64,000 nt of DNA from Albimonas sp041685625. Its GTDB lineage: Bacteria > Pseudomonadota > Alphaproteobacteria > Rhodobacterales > Rhodobacteraceae. The notes under the pieces were generated by a model, which did not search any database, was not told the origin of the DNA, and saw only the letters and a program-made list of their open reading frames with translations. Below, one piece after another: positions 15,060 to 23,832 of the stretch (its first letter is position 1; each line of letters starts with the position of its first letter). The stretch is taken from the NCBI GenBank assembly GCA_041685625.1, contig JAWLFJ010000002.1:30077-94076 (forward strand), written 5' to 3'. A program made the translations under genes and the position numbers.

Positions 15060-16202
15060 CTATTCGGCGGCGGTGCGCGTAGGCTTGGGCCGGTCCGCTC
15101 CCACGGTGCGGTGCACGCGGGGTTCGGGCAGTCCGTCGCGCGAGAGGATCACCGCGATCGGGCGCAGTTTCGGCGAGCGGCTGCAGACGATCATCGCGGC
15201 GACCATGATCGGCACCGACAGGAACATGCCCGCCACGCCCCAGAGCGCGCCCCAGAAGGCCAGCGAGAACAGGATGCCGAGCGTCGAGAGGCGCAGGGTG
15301 CGGCCGGTGAGGTAGGGGTCGAGCACGTTGCCGCATCCGAACTGGATCGCCGAGATCACGGCGACGAAGGCGAGGGTGCTGCCGGAATCCTCGAACTGGA
15401 CGTGCGCGACGAGGCCGGCGAGCAGCGTCGCCGCGATCGAGCCGAGATTGGGCAGGTAGTTCAGCAGGAAGGTGACGAGCGCGAGCGCCCCGGCGAGGCT
15501 CAGTCCGAAGGCGTGCGACGCGGCGAAGACGAGCGCGCCGGTGAGGGCGCTGACCGCGGTCTTGACCAGGAGGTAGTGGTTCACCTGGTGCATGATGGAG
15601 CCGATCACCGCGCGTGCCTCGGCGGCGCGGGCGCGGTCGCCGAACAGGCCGCGCAGCTTGGCCTCGTAGCTGATCCGCTCGCCGAACATGAAGGCGACGA
15701 AGAGGATCACCAGCACCGCGCCCTGCATCAGGTCGCCGGCTTCCGAGGCGAGGCGGGTGAAGGCCCCGGTGAGGTCGAGGCTGCGCATCGCCTGGAGCAC
15801 GGCCTCCTCGATCTCGGGCCCGGCCCAGCGGAAGAGGTCGGCCGTCGCCTCCGGCGTGCGGGCGGCGTAGGCGAGGGTGACGCCGAGCACCTCGTTGATC
15901 TGGGCGAGGATCAGCGAGGTCAGGGTGAACAGCACGAGGGCGATGAGCGCGAGGGACACGAGGCTCGCGAGCCATTGCGGGACGTGCAGGCGCCCGATCC
16001 GCAGCCGGGCCACGGCGGCGATGGCGTCGCTGGCGAGGCTGAACAGGATGGTGGCGACGACGAGCGCCGAGAGTATGAAGCTCGCCTCGCGCAGCAGGAC
16101 GAGCACGACGCCGACGGCGATGATCATGAGCGCGCCGGTGCGCAGCCGCGCGCCGCGCAGGGCGGCGTCGGCGAGTTCGGCGTGGCGGTCGGCGTCCTGC
16201 AT
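15060..16202 (-). CDS. AI-2E family transporter (PerM/UPF0118)
   Basis: A 380-residue polytopic membrane protein. Two hydrophobic helices follow a short N-terminus (ALMIIAVGVVLVLL, ASFILSALVVATILFSLA), then one more, a soluble helical segment of about 100 residues (QAMRSLDLTGAFTRLASE), and four to five C-terminal helices with GALALVTFLLNYLPNLGS, the family's NYxPNxG signature. Members export small molecules or carry ion antiport; the AI-2 role is established for few of them. The ATG at 16202 is chosen because it starts the conserved region; the frame is open 78 codons further, into low-complexity sequence. It converges with nnrD, 17 bases apart. Confidence 0.85.
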   Translation of the reverse strand: MQDADRHAELADAALRGARLRTGALMIIAVGVVLVLLREASFILSALVVATILFSLASDAIAAVARLRIGRLHVPQWLASLVSLALIALVLFTLTSLILAQINEVLGVTLAYAARTPEATADLFRWAGPEIEEAVLQAMRSLDLTGAFTRLASEAGDLMQGAVLVILFVAFMFGERISYEAKLRGLFGDRARAAEARAVIGSIMHQVNHYLLVKTAVSALTGALVFAASHAFGLSLAGALALVTFLLNYLPNLGSIAATLLAGLVAHVQFEDSGSTLAFVAVISAIQFGCGNVLDPYLTGRTLRLSTLGILFSLAFWGALWGVAGMFLSVPIMVAAMIVCSRSPKLRPIAVILSRDGLPEPRVHRTVGADRPKPTRTAAE

Positions 16203-16369
16203 GCGGGGTTCCGTAGCGTCGGGGCGGGGGGGTCCGCCGATGCGCAAGGTCTGCGCGGCGCGGCCCGGTTTCAAGGCCGAACCGGCGCGCAATTTCGACT
16301 CGCGCCGCCCCGGAGAGCCTGTTAGGTCCGTCGCGATCCGCGCCGGGGGTGTCTTCGGCGGCGGGCGCC

Positions 16370-16454
16370 GCGGGCGTGGTGGAACTGGCAGACACGCGAG
16401 ATTTAGGTTCTCGTGCCGCAAGGCGTGGGGGTTCAAGTCCCTCCGCCCGCACCA
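16370..16454 (+). tRNA. tRNA-Leu (anticodon TAG)
   Basis: The acceptor GCGGGCG (16370) pairs with CGCCCGC (16444-16450); discriminator A and an encoded CCA follow. The anticodon stem CGAGA/TCTCG encloses TTTAGGT, giving TAG, which reads CUN leucine codons. The long variable arm fits tRNA-Leu. It lies 50 bases upstream of tig in the same direction. Confidence 0.95.
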
Positions 16455-16501
16455 GGAGCCGGCCGGCGGACGCTGACAGGACAGAGGACCGGGGAAACCG
16501 A

Positions 16502-17833
16502 ATGCAGGTCGTGGAGACGAAGTCCGAGGGTCTCGAGCGCGCCTATGCGCTGACCCTTCCGGCCGAGGCGCTGGCTGAGAAGATCAACGCCAAGCTCGAG
16601 GCCGCGCGCGCGGACGTCCAGATGAAGGGCTTCCGGAAGGGCAAGGCGCCGCTGCCGCTGCTCAAGAAGATGTTCGGCAAGTCGATCCTCGGCGAGGTGG
16701 TCCAGGAGAGCGTCGACGGCGCGGTCCGCAAGCACTTCGAGGACACCGGCGACCGCCCGGCGCTGCAGCCGGAGGTGAAGATCGCCAACGAGGAGATCGA
16801 CGAGTCCGAGGACCTGAAGATCGAGATCAGCTACGAGAAGCTGCCGGAGGTGCCGGAGGCGGACGTCTCGTCGGTCAGGATCGAACGCCCGGTGGTCGAG
16901 GTCGAGGATGACGCGGTCGAGGAGGCGCTCGGCAACCTCGCCGAGAACGCGCAGGACTTCGAGACGAAGGAGGGTCCGGCCGAGGAGGGCGACCAGATCG
17001 TCGTCGACTTCGTCGGCAAGCTGGAGGGCGAGCCCTTCGAGGGCGGCGCGGCGGACGACTTCCCGCTGGTGATCGGCTCGGGCCAGTTCATCCCGGGCTT
17101 CGAGCCGCAGCTCGTCGGGCTTTCGGCCGGCGACGAGAAGGCGCTCGAGGTGGACTTCCCCGAGGACTACCAGGCCGAGCAGCTCGCCGGGAAGGCGGCG
17201 GTGTTCGACGTGACGGTCAAGGAGGTCCGCAAGCCGAAGCCCGCCGAGATCGACGACGCGCTGGCGCAGCGCTACGGGGCGGAGGATCTCGAGTCGCTCA
17301 AGGGTCAGATCCGCGAGCGGCTGGCCGAGGAGTATCGCTCGGCCGCGCGGCAGGTGGCCAAGCGCCGGCTGCTCGACGCGATCGACGAGCTGGTGAGCTT
17401 CGAGCTGCCGCCGACGCTGGTCGACGTCGAGGCCAAGCAGATCGCGCACCAGATGTGGCATGAGGAGAACCCCGAGCATCAGGGTCACGACCACCCCGAG
17501 ATCGAGCCGACGGAGGAGCAGGTGAAGCTCGCCGAGCGGCGGGTGCGGCTGGGGCTGTTCCTGGCGGAGGTCGGCTCGCGCAACGACATCGCGGTGACGG
17601 ATCAGGAGATCAACCAGTCGATCGTGTCGCGGGCGCGGCAGATGGGCGTGCCCGAGAAGGCGTTCTTCGACTACGTCCGCCAGAACGAAGGCGCGCTGCA
17701 GCAGATCCGCGCGCCGATCTTCGAGGAGAAGGTGGTCGACTACCTGCTCGAACTCGCCCAGGTCGAGGACAAGCCGATGACCAAGGACGGGCTGCAGGCC
17801 GAGCTCGAGGCGATGGACGAGGCCCCGGGCTGA
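16502..17833 (+). CDS. tig: Trigger factor, ribosome-bound folding chaperone
   Basis: This 443-residue chaperone binds the ribosome exit tunnel. The N-terminal ribosome-binding domain has the signature GFRKGKAP (about residues 43-50), contacting protein L23. The FKBP-type peptidyl-prolyl isomerase domain covers about 155-240 (DQIVVDFVGKLEGEPF, IPGFEPQLVG), and the helical C-terminal domain forms the substrate cradle (EIDDALAQRYG to the end). A His/Glu-rich insert (HEENPEHQGHDHPE) is seen near 322-335. It heads the order tig, clpP, clpX, lon, a proteostasis block conserved in alphaproteobacteria. ATG 16502 is preceded by a GGACCGGGGA-type weak ribosome site. A GC hairpin follows its stop, so clpP is probably transcribed separately. 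Confidence 0.97.
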   Translation: MQVVETKSEGLERAYALTLPAEALAEKINAKLEAARADVQMKGFRKGKAPLPLLKKMFGKSILGEVVQESVDGAVRKHFEDTGDRPALQPEVKIANEEIDESEDLKIEISYEKLPEVPEADVSSVRIERPVVEVEDDAVEEALGNLAENAQDFETKEGPAEEGDQIVVDFVGKLEGEPFEGGAADDFPLVIGSGQFIPGFEPQLVGLSAGDEKALEVDFPEDYQAEQLAGKAAVFDVTVKEVRKPKPAEIDDALAQRYGAEDLESLKGQIRERLAEEYRSAARQVAKRRLLDAIDELVSFELPPTLVDVEAKQIAHQMWHEENPEHQGHDHPEIEPTEEQVKLAERRVRLGLFLAEVGSRNDIAVTDQEINQSIVSRARQMGVPEKAFFDYVRQNEGALQQIRAPIFEEKVVDYLLELAQVEDKPMTKDGLQAELEAMDEAPG

Positions 17834-17855
17834 CGCCGACCGCTTCGCGACGACG

Positions 17856-17881
17856 CGGCCCGCCCGGCGACGGGCGGGCCG
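17856..17881 (+). terminator. Hairpin terminator of tig
   Basis: CGGCCCGCCCG (17856-17866) pairs perfectly with CGGGCGGGCCG (17871-17881) across a GCGA tetraloop, 23 bases after the tig stop. The downstream tract is GT-rich rather than a T-run. Confidence 0.6.
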
Positions 17882-17942
17882 TCGTGGTTCCGGGGCCGCG
17901 TGCCGGGCGGGCCGCGGCGGGGCGCTGCGTCGTCCGGGCGCC

Positions 17943-17970
17943 CTTGAAGGCGCGCGGTGCAGGTCATAGG
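17943..17970 (+). promoter_or_regulatory. Possible heat-shock-type promoter of clpP
   Basis: CTTGAA (17943-17948) is followed after 16 bases by CATAGG, about 48 bases before the clpP start. CTTGAA is the RpoH -35 hexamer in proteobacteria, and clpP is a common RpoH target; the -10 element is weak, so this is tentative. Confidence 0.3.
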
Positions 17971-18017
17971 ACAGACGCGACAGGCTAGACCCGCCGGACC
18001 GGAACGAGGCCCCCGAC

Positions 18018-18656
18018 ATGCGCGATCGCGACCCCGCCGAGCACTACATGAACACCCTCGTGCCCATGGTGGTCGAGCAGACCGCGCGGGGCGAGCGCGC
18101 CTACGACATCTTCTCGCGCCTGCTGAAGGAGCGGATCATCTTCGTCTCCGGCCCGGTGCACGACGGGATGTCGACGCTGATCGTGGCGCAGCTGCTGTTC
18201 CTCGAGGCGGAGAACCCCAAGAAGGAGATCGCGATGTACATCAACTCCCCCGGGGGAGTGGTGACGTCCGGCCTCTCGATCTACGACACGATGCAGTACA
18301 TCCGCCCGTCGGTCTCGACGCTCTGCGTCGGGCAGGCCGCCTCGATGGGCTCGCTGCTGCTCGCCGCGGGCAAGAAGGACATGCGCTTCTCGCTGCCCAA
18401 CAGCCGGATCATGGTGCACCAGCCCTCCGGCGGTTATCAGGGCCAGGCGACTGACATCATGATCCACGCGCGCGAGACCGAGGCGCTGAAGCGCCGGCTC
18501 AACGAGATCTACGTCGAGCACACCGGGCAGGACTACGACACCGTGGAGGCTGCGCTGGAGCGCGACAACTTCATGAATCCGCAGAAAGCCAAGGAATGGG
18601 GCCTGATCGACGACATCGTCGCCCGGCGCGAGGCCGCCGAAGAGTCGGGCGGCTGA
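18018..18656 (+). CDS. clpP: ATP-dependent Clp protease proteolytic subunit
   Basis: ClpP forms the double-ring chamber that degrades proteins fed by ClpX or ClpA. The 212-residue sequence has the serine triad: S109 (GQAASMGSLLL), H134 (MVHQPSGG) and D183 (ERDNFM). The N-terminal axial-loop region (VPMVVEQTARGERAYDIFSRLLKERI) and the handle (GQATDIMIHARE) are complete. Length agrees with the family. It is followed by clpX after 174 bases, and lon further on. Identification is certain. Confidence 0.98.
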   Translation: MRDRDPAEHYMNTLVPMVVEQTARGERAYDIFSRLLKERIIFVSGPVHDGMSTLIVAQLLFLEAENPKKEIAMYINSPGGVVTSGLSIYDTMQYIRPSVSTLCVGQAASMGSLLLAAGKKDMRFSLPNSRIMVHQPSGGYQGQATDIMIHARETEALKRRLNEIYVEHTGQDYDTVEAALERDNFMNPQKAKEWGLIDDIVARREAAEESGG

Positions 18657-18830
18657 GGCCGCGCCGGGCGGCGCCCGGTCCCGATGCGCGGGAGGGCTTC
18701 GCCCTTGCGCCGCGGGCGACGATCTGCACGAATGAAAGGCGGACGCGGATTCGGCGTCCAAGCGTGAGGTTTCGTTAAGGAGCGGGCCTCCAGGCTGACC
18801 GAACCGCGCCGACCGCGGCGGGAGACATTC

Positions 18831-20105
18831 ATGACGAAGCCGACCGGACAGGACACCAAGAACACGCTCTACTGCTCGTTCTGCGGCAAGAGCCAGCACG
18901 AGGTCCGGAAGCTGATCGCCGGACCGACGGTGTTCATCTGCGACGAATGCGTCGAGCTGTGCATGGACATCATCCGCGAGGAGACGAAGACCTCGCTGGT
19001 GAAGTCCTCCGACGGCGTGCCGACGCCGCAGGAGATCTGCCAGGTGCTCGACGACTACGTGATCGGCCAGATGACGGCCAAGCGCGTGCTGTCGGTGGCC
19101 GTGCACAACCACTACAAGCGTCTGAACCACGCGGCCAAGCAGGCCGACGTGGAACTCGCGAAGTCGAACATCCTGCTGATCGGCCCGACCGGCTGCGGCA
19201 AGACGCTGCTGGCTCAGACGCTGGCGCGCATCCTCGACGTGCCCTTCACCATGGCCGACGCCACCACGCTGACCGAGGCGGGCTATGTCGGCGAGGACGT
19301 CGAGAACATCATCCTCAAGCTGCTTCAGGCCGCCGACTACAACGTCGAGCGGGCGCAGCGCGGCATCGTCTACATCGACGAGGTCGACAAGATCAGCCGC
19401 AAGTCGGACAACCCCTCGATCACCCGCGACGTCTCGGGCGAGGGCGTGCAGCAGGCGCTGCTGAAGATCATGGAGGGCACCGTCGCCTCCGTGCCGCCGC
19501 AGGGCGGGCGCAAGCATCCGCAGCAGGAGTTCCTGCAGGTCGACACCACCAACATCCTCTTCATCTGCGGCGGGGCCTTCGCGGGGCTCGACCGGATCAT
19601 CCGCCAGCGCGGCAAGGGGTCCGCCATGGGCTTCGGGGCCGAGGTGCGCTCGGACGACGAGCGGCGCATCGGCGACGTGCTGGAGGCGCTGGAGCCGGAG
19701 GACCTGCTGAAGTTCGGCCTGATCCCGGAGTTCGTCGGACGCCTGCCGGTGATCGCGACGTTGCGCGATCTCGACGAGGAGGCGCTGGTGGAGATCCTGT
19801 CGGCGCCGAAGAACGCGCTGGTCAAGCAGTACCAGCGGCTGTTCGAGATGGAGGACGTGAAGCTGGTCTTCACCGAGGACGCGCTGCGCGAGGTCGCCAG
19901 GAAGGCGATCGAACGCAAGACCGGCGCGCGCGGCCTGCGCTCGATCCTCGAGGACGTGCTGCTCGACACCATGTTCGAGCTGCCCGGCTCGGAGGGCGTG
20001 GACGAGGTCGTGGTCAACGACGACGTGGTGGCCGGGACGGCGAAGCCGCTCCTGATCTACGCGGAGAAGTCGGGCGACGCGGCCACGGGCTCCTCCGCCT
20101 CCTGA
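18831..20105 (+). CDS. clpX: ATP-dependent Clp protease ATP-binding subunit ClpX
   Basis: This AAA+ unfoldase selects tagged substrates and threads them into ClpP. The 424-residue protein starts with a C4 zinc finger (C15, C18, C37, C40; YCSFCGK and ICDECVELC), then the AAA+ module with Walker A GPTGCGKT (118-125), Walker B IVYIDEVDKI, the ClpP-docking loop IGF-like segment (AMGFGAE) and sensor region GLIPEFVGRLPV. Length is standard. The 174-bp gap after clpP is large enough for a separate promoter. ATG 18831 follows GGGAGACATTC. Confidence 0.98.
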   Translation: MTKPTGQDTKNTLYCSFCGKSQHEVRKLIAGPTVFICDECVELCMDIIREETKTSLVKSSDGVPTPQEICQVLDDYVIGQMTAKRVLSVAVHNHYKRLNHAAKQADVELAKSNILLIGPTGCGKTLLAQTLARILDVPFTMADATTLTEAGYVGEDVENIILKLLQAADYNVERAQRGIVYIDEVDKISRKSDNPSITRDVSGEGVQQALLKIMEGTVASVPPQGGRKHPQQEFLQVDTTNILFICGGAFAGLDRIIRQRGKGSAMGFGAEVRSDDERRIGDVLEALEPEDLLKFGLIPEFVGRLPVIATLRDLDEEALVEILSAPKNALVKQYQRLFEMEDVKLVFTEDALREVARKAIERKTGARGLRSILEDVLLDTMFELPGSEGVDEVVVNDDVVAGTAKPLLIYAEKSGDAATGSSAS

Positions 20106-20127
20106 GCGGGCGCCTTCGGGCCGCGGG

Positions 20128-20154
20128 TTGAAACCCGCCGCGGCGCGATACATT
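20128..20154 (+). promoter_or_regulatory. Possible promoter of lon
   Basis: TTGAAA (20128-20133) and TACATT (20149-20154) are separated by 15 bases, about 105 bases before the lon start. The -35 part resembles RpoH promoters (CTTGAA). The same bases also form a small inverted repeat (20123-20138) that could instead end clpX transcription. Confidence 0.3.
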
Positions 20155-20259
20155 TGGTGAACAAGACGCGGCCGAACCCCGGCCGCGACCCCTCTCCATC
20201 AGGGGGCGTCGCCGTCGCCGCTCGCCGGGACGCGTCGCCTCGCCGACGAGGATCTGCCC

Positions 20260-22659
20260 ATGACCGCTTCCGTTCGCGTCACCCTTCCGGTTCTGCCGCT
20301 GCGCGACATCGTCGTCTTTCCGCACATGATCGTGCCGCTCTTCGTGGGGCGCGAGAAGTCCGTGCGTGCGCTCGAGGAGGTGATGCGCGCGGACAAGCAG
20401 ATCCTGCTCGCCAGCCAGACCGACGCGGGTCAGGACGATCCGGGCGAGAAGGACATCTACAGCGCCGGCGTCGTCGCCAACGTCCTGCAGTTGCTGAAGC
20501 TGCCCGACGGCACCGTCAAGGTGCTGGTGGAGGGCCAAGCGCGCGCCCGGCTGGTCGAATACACCGCGACCGACAGCCATTTCGAGGCCGCCGCCGACGT
20601 GCTCGACGACGAGCTCGGCGATCCGGCCTCGGTCGAGGCGCTGAGCCGCTCGATCACCGACGAGTTCGAGAAATACGTCAAGCTCAACAAGAACGTGCCG
20701 GACGAGGCGCTCGGCTCGATCGCCGACGTCGAGGATCCGTCGCGCCTCGCCGACACCATCGCCGGACATCTGGGCGTCAAGCTCTCGGAGAAGCAGGGCC
20801 TGCTGGAGGAGCTGAACGTCGAGAAGCGGCTCGAGAAGATCTACGGCCTGATGCAGGGCGAGATGTCGGTCCTCAAGGTCGAGAAGAAGATCAAGAGCCG
20901 CGTCAAGACCCAGATGGAGAAGACGCAGCGCGAGTACTACCTCAACGAGCAGATGAAGGCGATCCAGCGCGAGCTCGGCGAGGGCGAGGACGGCCGCGAC
21001 GAGGCCGGCGAGTACGAGCAGCGCATCGCCGAGACGCAGCTTTCCGACGAGGCGCGCGATAAGGCCGAGGTGGAGCTGAAGAAGCTCAAGCAGATGGCGC
21101 CGATGAGCGCCGAGGCGACGGTTGTGCGCAACTACCTCGACTGGATGTTGAGCATCCCGTGGGGCAAGAAGAGCCGCGTGAAGAAGGACCTGAAGCGCGC
21201 GGAGAAGATCCTCGACGACGACCACTACGGCCTCGAGAAGGTCAAGGAGCGGATCGTCGAGTTCCTCGCCGTGCAGCAGCGCTCGAGCAAGCTGAAGGGG
21301 CCGATCCTGTGCCTCGTCGGCCCGCCGGGCGTGGGCAAGACCTCGCTCGGCAAGTCCGTCGCGCGGGCGACGGGGCGCGAGTTCATCCGAATCTCGCTCG
21401 GCGGCGTCCGCGACGAGGCGGAGATCCGCGGACACCGGCGCACCTATATCGGCTCGATGCCCGGCAAGATCATCCAGTCGATGAAGAAGGCGAAGACGGT
21501 CAACCCGCTGATCCTGCTCGACGAGATCGACAAGATGGGGCAGGACTTCCGCGGGGACCCGGCCTCGGCGATGCTGGAGGTGCTGGATCCGGAGCAGAAC
21601 AACACGTTCATGGACCACTATCTCGAGGTCGAATACGACCTCTCCAACGTGCTGTTCCTGACCACCGCCAACACCTACAACATGCCGCGCCCTCTGCTCG
21701 ACCGGATGGAGATCATCTCGATCTCGGGCTACACCGAGGACGAGAAGCTTCAGATCGCGCGGCGCCATCTGCTGCCCAAGCAGCTCAAGGGCCACGGCCT
21801 GCGCAAGGGCGAGTACGAGATCACGGACGAGGCGATGCTGGAGATGATCCGCCGCTACACCCGCGAGGCGGGCGTGCGGAACCTCGAGCGCGAGCTGGCC
21901 AAGACCTGCCGCAAGGCGCTGACCGAGATCGTCAAGGACGGCGTCAAGACGGTGACGGTGAGCAAGGACAAGCTCGAGGATTATCTCGGCGCGCCGCGCT
22001 TCAAGTTCGGCCTCGCCGAGGAGGAGGACGCGATCGGCGTCGCCACCGGGCTCGCCTGGACCGAGGTCGGGGGAGATCTGCTCTCCATCGAGGCGCTGAG
22101 GCTTCCCGGCAAGGGTCGGATGAAGACCACCGGCACGCTCGGCGACGTGATGAAGGAGTCGATCGATGCGGCGTCTTCCTACGTCCGCTCGAAGTCGGTC
22201 GCGCTCGGCGTCGCGCCGCCGACCTTCGAGAAGATCGACATCCACGTGCACGTTCCCGAAGGCGCGACGCCGAAGGACGGGCCGAGCGCCGGCGTCGCGA
22301 TGGTGACCTCCATCGTCTCGGTGCTGACGCAGATCCCGGTGCGCAAGGACGTGGCGATGACCGGTGAGGTGACGCTTCGCGGGAACGTGCTGGCGATCGG
22401 CGGCCTGAAGGAGAAGCTTCTCGCGGCGCTGCGGGGCGGCATCGCCAAGGTGCTGATCCCCAAGGACAACGTGAAGGATCTGCCGGAGATCCCCGACAAC
22501 GTGAAGGCGGGGCTCGAGATCGTGCCGGTGGAGACGGTGTCCGAGGTGCTCAGCCATGCGCTGGTGCGCCAGCCCGAGCCGATCGAGTGGGACGAGGAGG
22601 CGGCCGCGGCCGCCGCCTCGACCGAGAAGGGCGGAGAGACGGAAGTGCGCGCCCACTGA
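20260..22659 (+). CDS. lon: ATP-dependent protease Lon
   Basis: Lon is a cytoplasmic AAA+ protease that removes damaged and regulatory proteins. The 799-residue sequence has an N-terminal LON substrate domain (LPVLPLRDIVVFPHMIVPLFVGR), a coiled helical linker rich in Lys/Glu, the AAA+ module with Walker A GPPGVGKT (354-361) and Walker B LILLDEIDKM, and the protease domain with the Ser-Lys dyad S676 (KDGPSAGVAM) and K719 (GGLKEKLLAA). Length is typical of bacterial LonA. It is followed by a clear intrinsic terminator. Start ATG 20260 is the first methionine of the conserved domain. Confidence 0.98.
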   Translation: MTASVRVTLPVLPLRDIVVFPHMIVPLFVGREKSVRALEEVMRADKQILLASQTDAGQDDPGEKDIYSAGVVANVLQLLKLPDGTVKVLVEGQARARLVEYTATDSHFEAAADVLDDELGDPASVEALSRSITDEFEKYVKLNKNVPDEALGSIADVEDPSRLADTIAGHLGVKLSEKQGLLEELNVEKRLEKIYGLMQGEMSVLKVEKKIKSRVKTQMEKTQREYYLNEQMKAIQRELGEGEDGRDEAGEYEQRIAETQLSDEARDKAEVELKKLKQMAPMSAEATVVRNYLDWMLSIPWGKKSRVKKDLKRAEKILDDDHYGLEKVKERIVEFLAVQQRSSKLKGPILCLVGPPGVGKTSLGKSVARATGREFIRISLGGVRDEAEIRGHRRTYIGSMPGKIIQSMKKAKTVNPLILLDEIDKMGQDFRGDPASAMLEVLDPEQNNTFMDHYLEVEYDLSNVLFLTTANTYNMPRPLLDRMEIISISGYTEDEKLQIARRHLLPKQLKGHGLRKGEYEITDEAMLEMIRRYTREAGVRNLERELAKTCRKALTEIVKDGVKTVTVSKDKLEDYLGAPRFKFGLAEEEDAIGVATGLAWTEVGGDLLSIEALRLPGKGRMKTTGTLGDVMKESIDAASSYVRSKSVALGVAPPTFEKIDIHVHVPEGATPKDGPSAGVAMVTSIVSVLTQIPVRKDVAMTGEVTLRGNVLAIGGLKEKLLAALRGGIAKVLIPKDNVKDLPEIPDNVKAGLEIVPVETVSEVLSHALVRQPEPIEWDEEAAAAAASTEKGGETEVRAH

Positions 22660-22691
22660 CGGGCCGAGCCGTCGCCGAAGCGGCTTCGGTG

Positions 22692-22721
22692 GCGCCGGGC
22701 GAGCGATCGCCCGGCGCTTTT
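22692..22721 (+). terminator. Intrinsic terminator of lon
   Basis: GCGCCGGGCGA (22692-22702) pairs with TCGCCCGGCGC (22707-22717) across a GCGA loop and is followed directly by TTTT. This is the best-formed intrinsic terminator in the window. Confidence 0.88.
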
Positions 22722-22825
22722 CGGTGCGGGATCACGGGCGCCGAAATCATCGATGCGGCCTGCGGCATCCGCCGGTACGGCGCGCTCGATCGAAAACCCT
22801 GCGGCCGGTCATCGAGGAGCATGTC

Positions 22826-23572
22826 ATGAGCGCCGATGATCCCCAGACCGGTACGGACGGCAAGGCCCCGCGGGGCTTCTTCGACTTTCTGGCGGGGCGC
22901 GAGCGGGCGGGCGCGCCCGATGCGGTCAATCGCATGAACCTGCGGCACGAGGCGTTGATCGCGCCGCATGCGGGCCTGATCCGGGACGCGCGGGTGCTGG
23001 ATCTCGCATCGCATGACGGCCGCTGGCCCTATGCCTTCGCGGGCGCCGGCGCGCGCGAGGTCGTCGGCGTCGAGGCGCGGCCGGAGTTGGCGGCGGAGTT
23101 CGAGAGCTACCCCGACGCCGACCTCAAGGCCCGCGTGGAGATGCGGGTGAACGACCTCTACGCCGAGTTGGAGGTGATGGCGGAGGCCGGCGAGCGCTTC
23201 GACGTCGTCGGCGTGTTCGGCATCTTCTATCACGTGATGGACCACTACCGGATGCTGCGCCTGATCCGCAGGCTCGGGCCGAAGCTGGTTGTGGTGGACA
23301 GCGAGTTCGTTCTGCGCCCCGGCCCGGTGGTGCTGTTGCTCTACGAGGATCCGGAGAAGCAGCTCAACACCATCCGCCTCGCGGAGGGGCAGACGCGGAC
23401 GCCGAAGGGCGTGCCCTCCCTCAAGGCGATGGAGATGATGGCCGAGAGCCTCGCCTGGTCGGTCGACTGGTTCGACTGGGACGGCGTGCCGGAGGCGCGG
23501 CGCAGCGGCGTCGCGGACTATTACCGCGGCGAGCGGATGCGCCGGGCGACCTGCGCGCTGCGGCCCGCATGA
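22826..23572 (+). CDS. SAM-dependent methyltransferase-like protein
   Basis: This 248-residue protein has a class I methyltransferase fold. Motif I reads VLDLASHDGRW (about 56-66), with Ser-His-Asp replacing the usual Gly-rich loop, followed by REVVGVEARPELA, the acidic ribose-binding position, and FDVVGVFGIFYHVMDHYRML. The degraded glycine loop is seen in several DUF-type sugar or lipid methyltransferases, so SAM binding is likely but not certain. The ATG at 22826 has GAGGAG six bases upstream. It stands alone between the lon terminator and tRNA-Val. Substrate unknown. Confidence 0.7.
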   Translation: MSADDPQTGTDGKAPRGFFDFLAGRERAGAPDAVNRMNLRHEALIAPHAGLIRDARVLDLASHDGRWPYAFAGAGAREVVGVEARPELAAEFESYPDADLKARVEMRVNDLYAELEVMAEAGERFDVVGVFGIFYHVMDHYRMLRLIRRLGPKLVVVDSEFVLRPGPVVLLLYEDPEKQLNTIRLAEGQTRTPKGVPSLKAMEMMAESLAWSVDWFDWDGVPEARRSGVADYYRGERMRRATCALRPA

Positions 23573-23624
23573 GCCGGGCGCGGCGGATTGACGGCTTGCG
23601 CCGCCTCGCCTAAGCGGACGGCGC

Positions 23625-23700
23625 GGGCGGTTAGCTCAGTTGGTAGAGCGCCTCGTTTACACCGAGGATGTCGGGAGTTCGAGCCTCTCACCGCCCACCA
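23625..23700 (+). tRNA. tRNA-Val (anticodon TAC)
   Basis: GGGCGGT (23625) pairs with ACCGCCC (23690-23696), followed by discriminator A and encoded CCA. The anticodon stem CCTCG/CGAGG encloses TTTACAC, giving TAC. D-arm GCTCAGTTGGTAGAGC and TTCGAGC T-loop are normal. Confidence 0.96.
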
Positions 23701-23832
23701 CGCCTCCGGCGCGAGGGCGCAGCCCTTGGGGGCCGGCTTGGCGCCCGACACCGGATCGTGTATCCGCTGGCTCCCGTGCACGAGCGAGCGAGGCCGGCCG
23801 CACGGCCTGCGGAAAACGAGAGGCATGGGGCA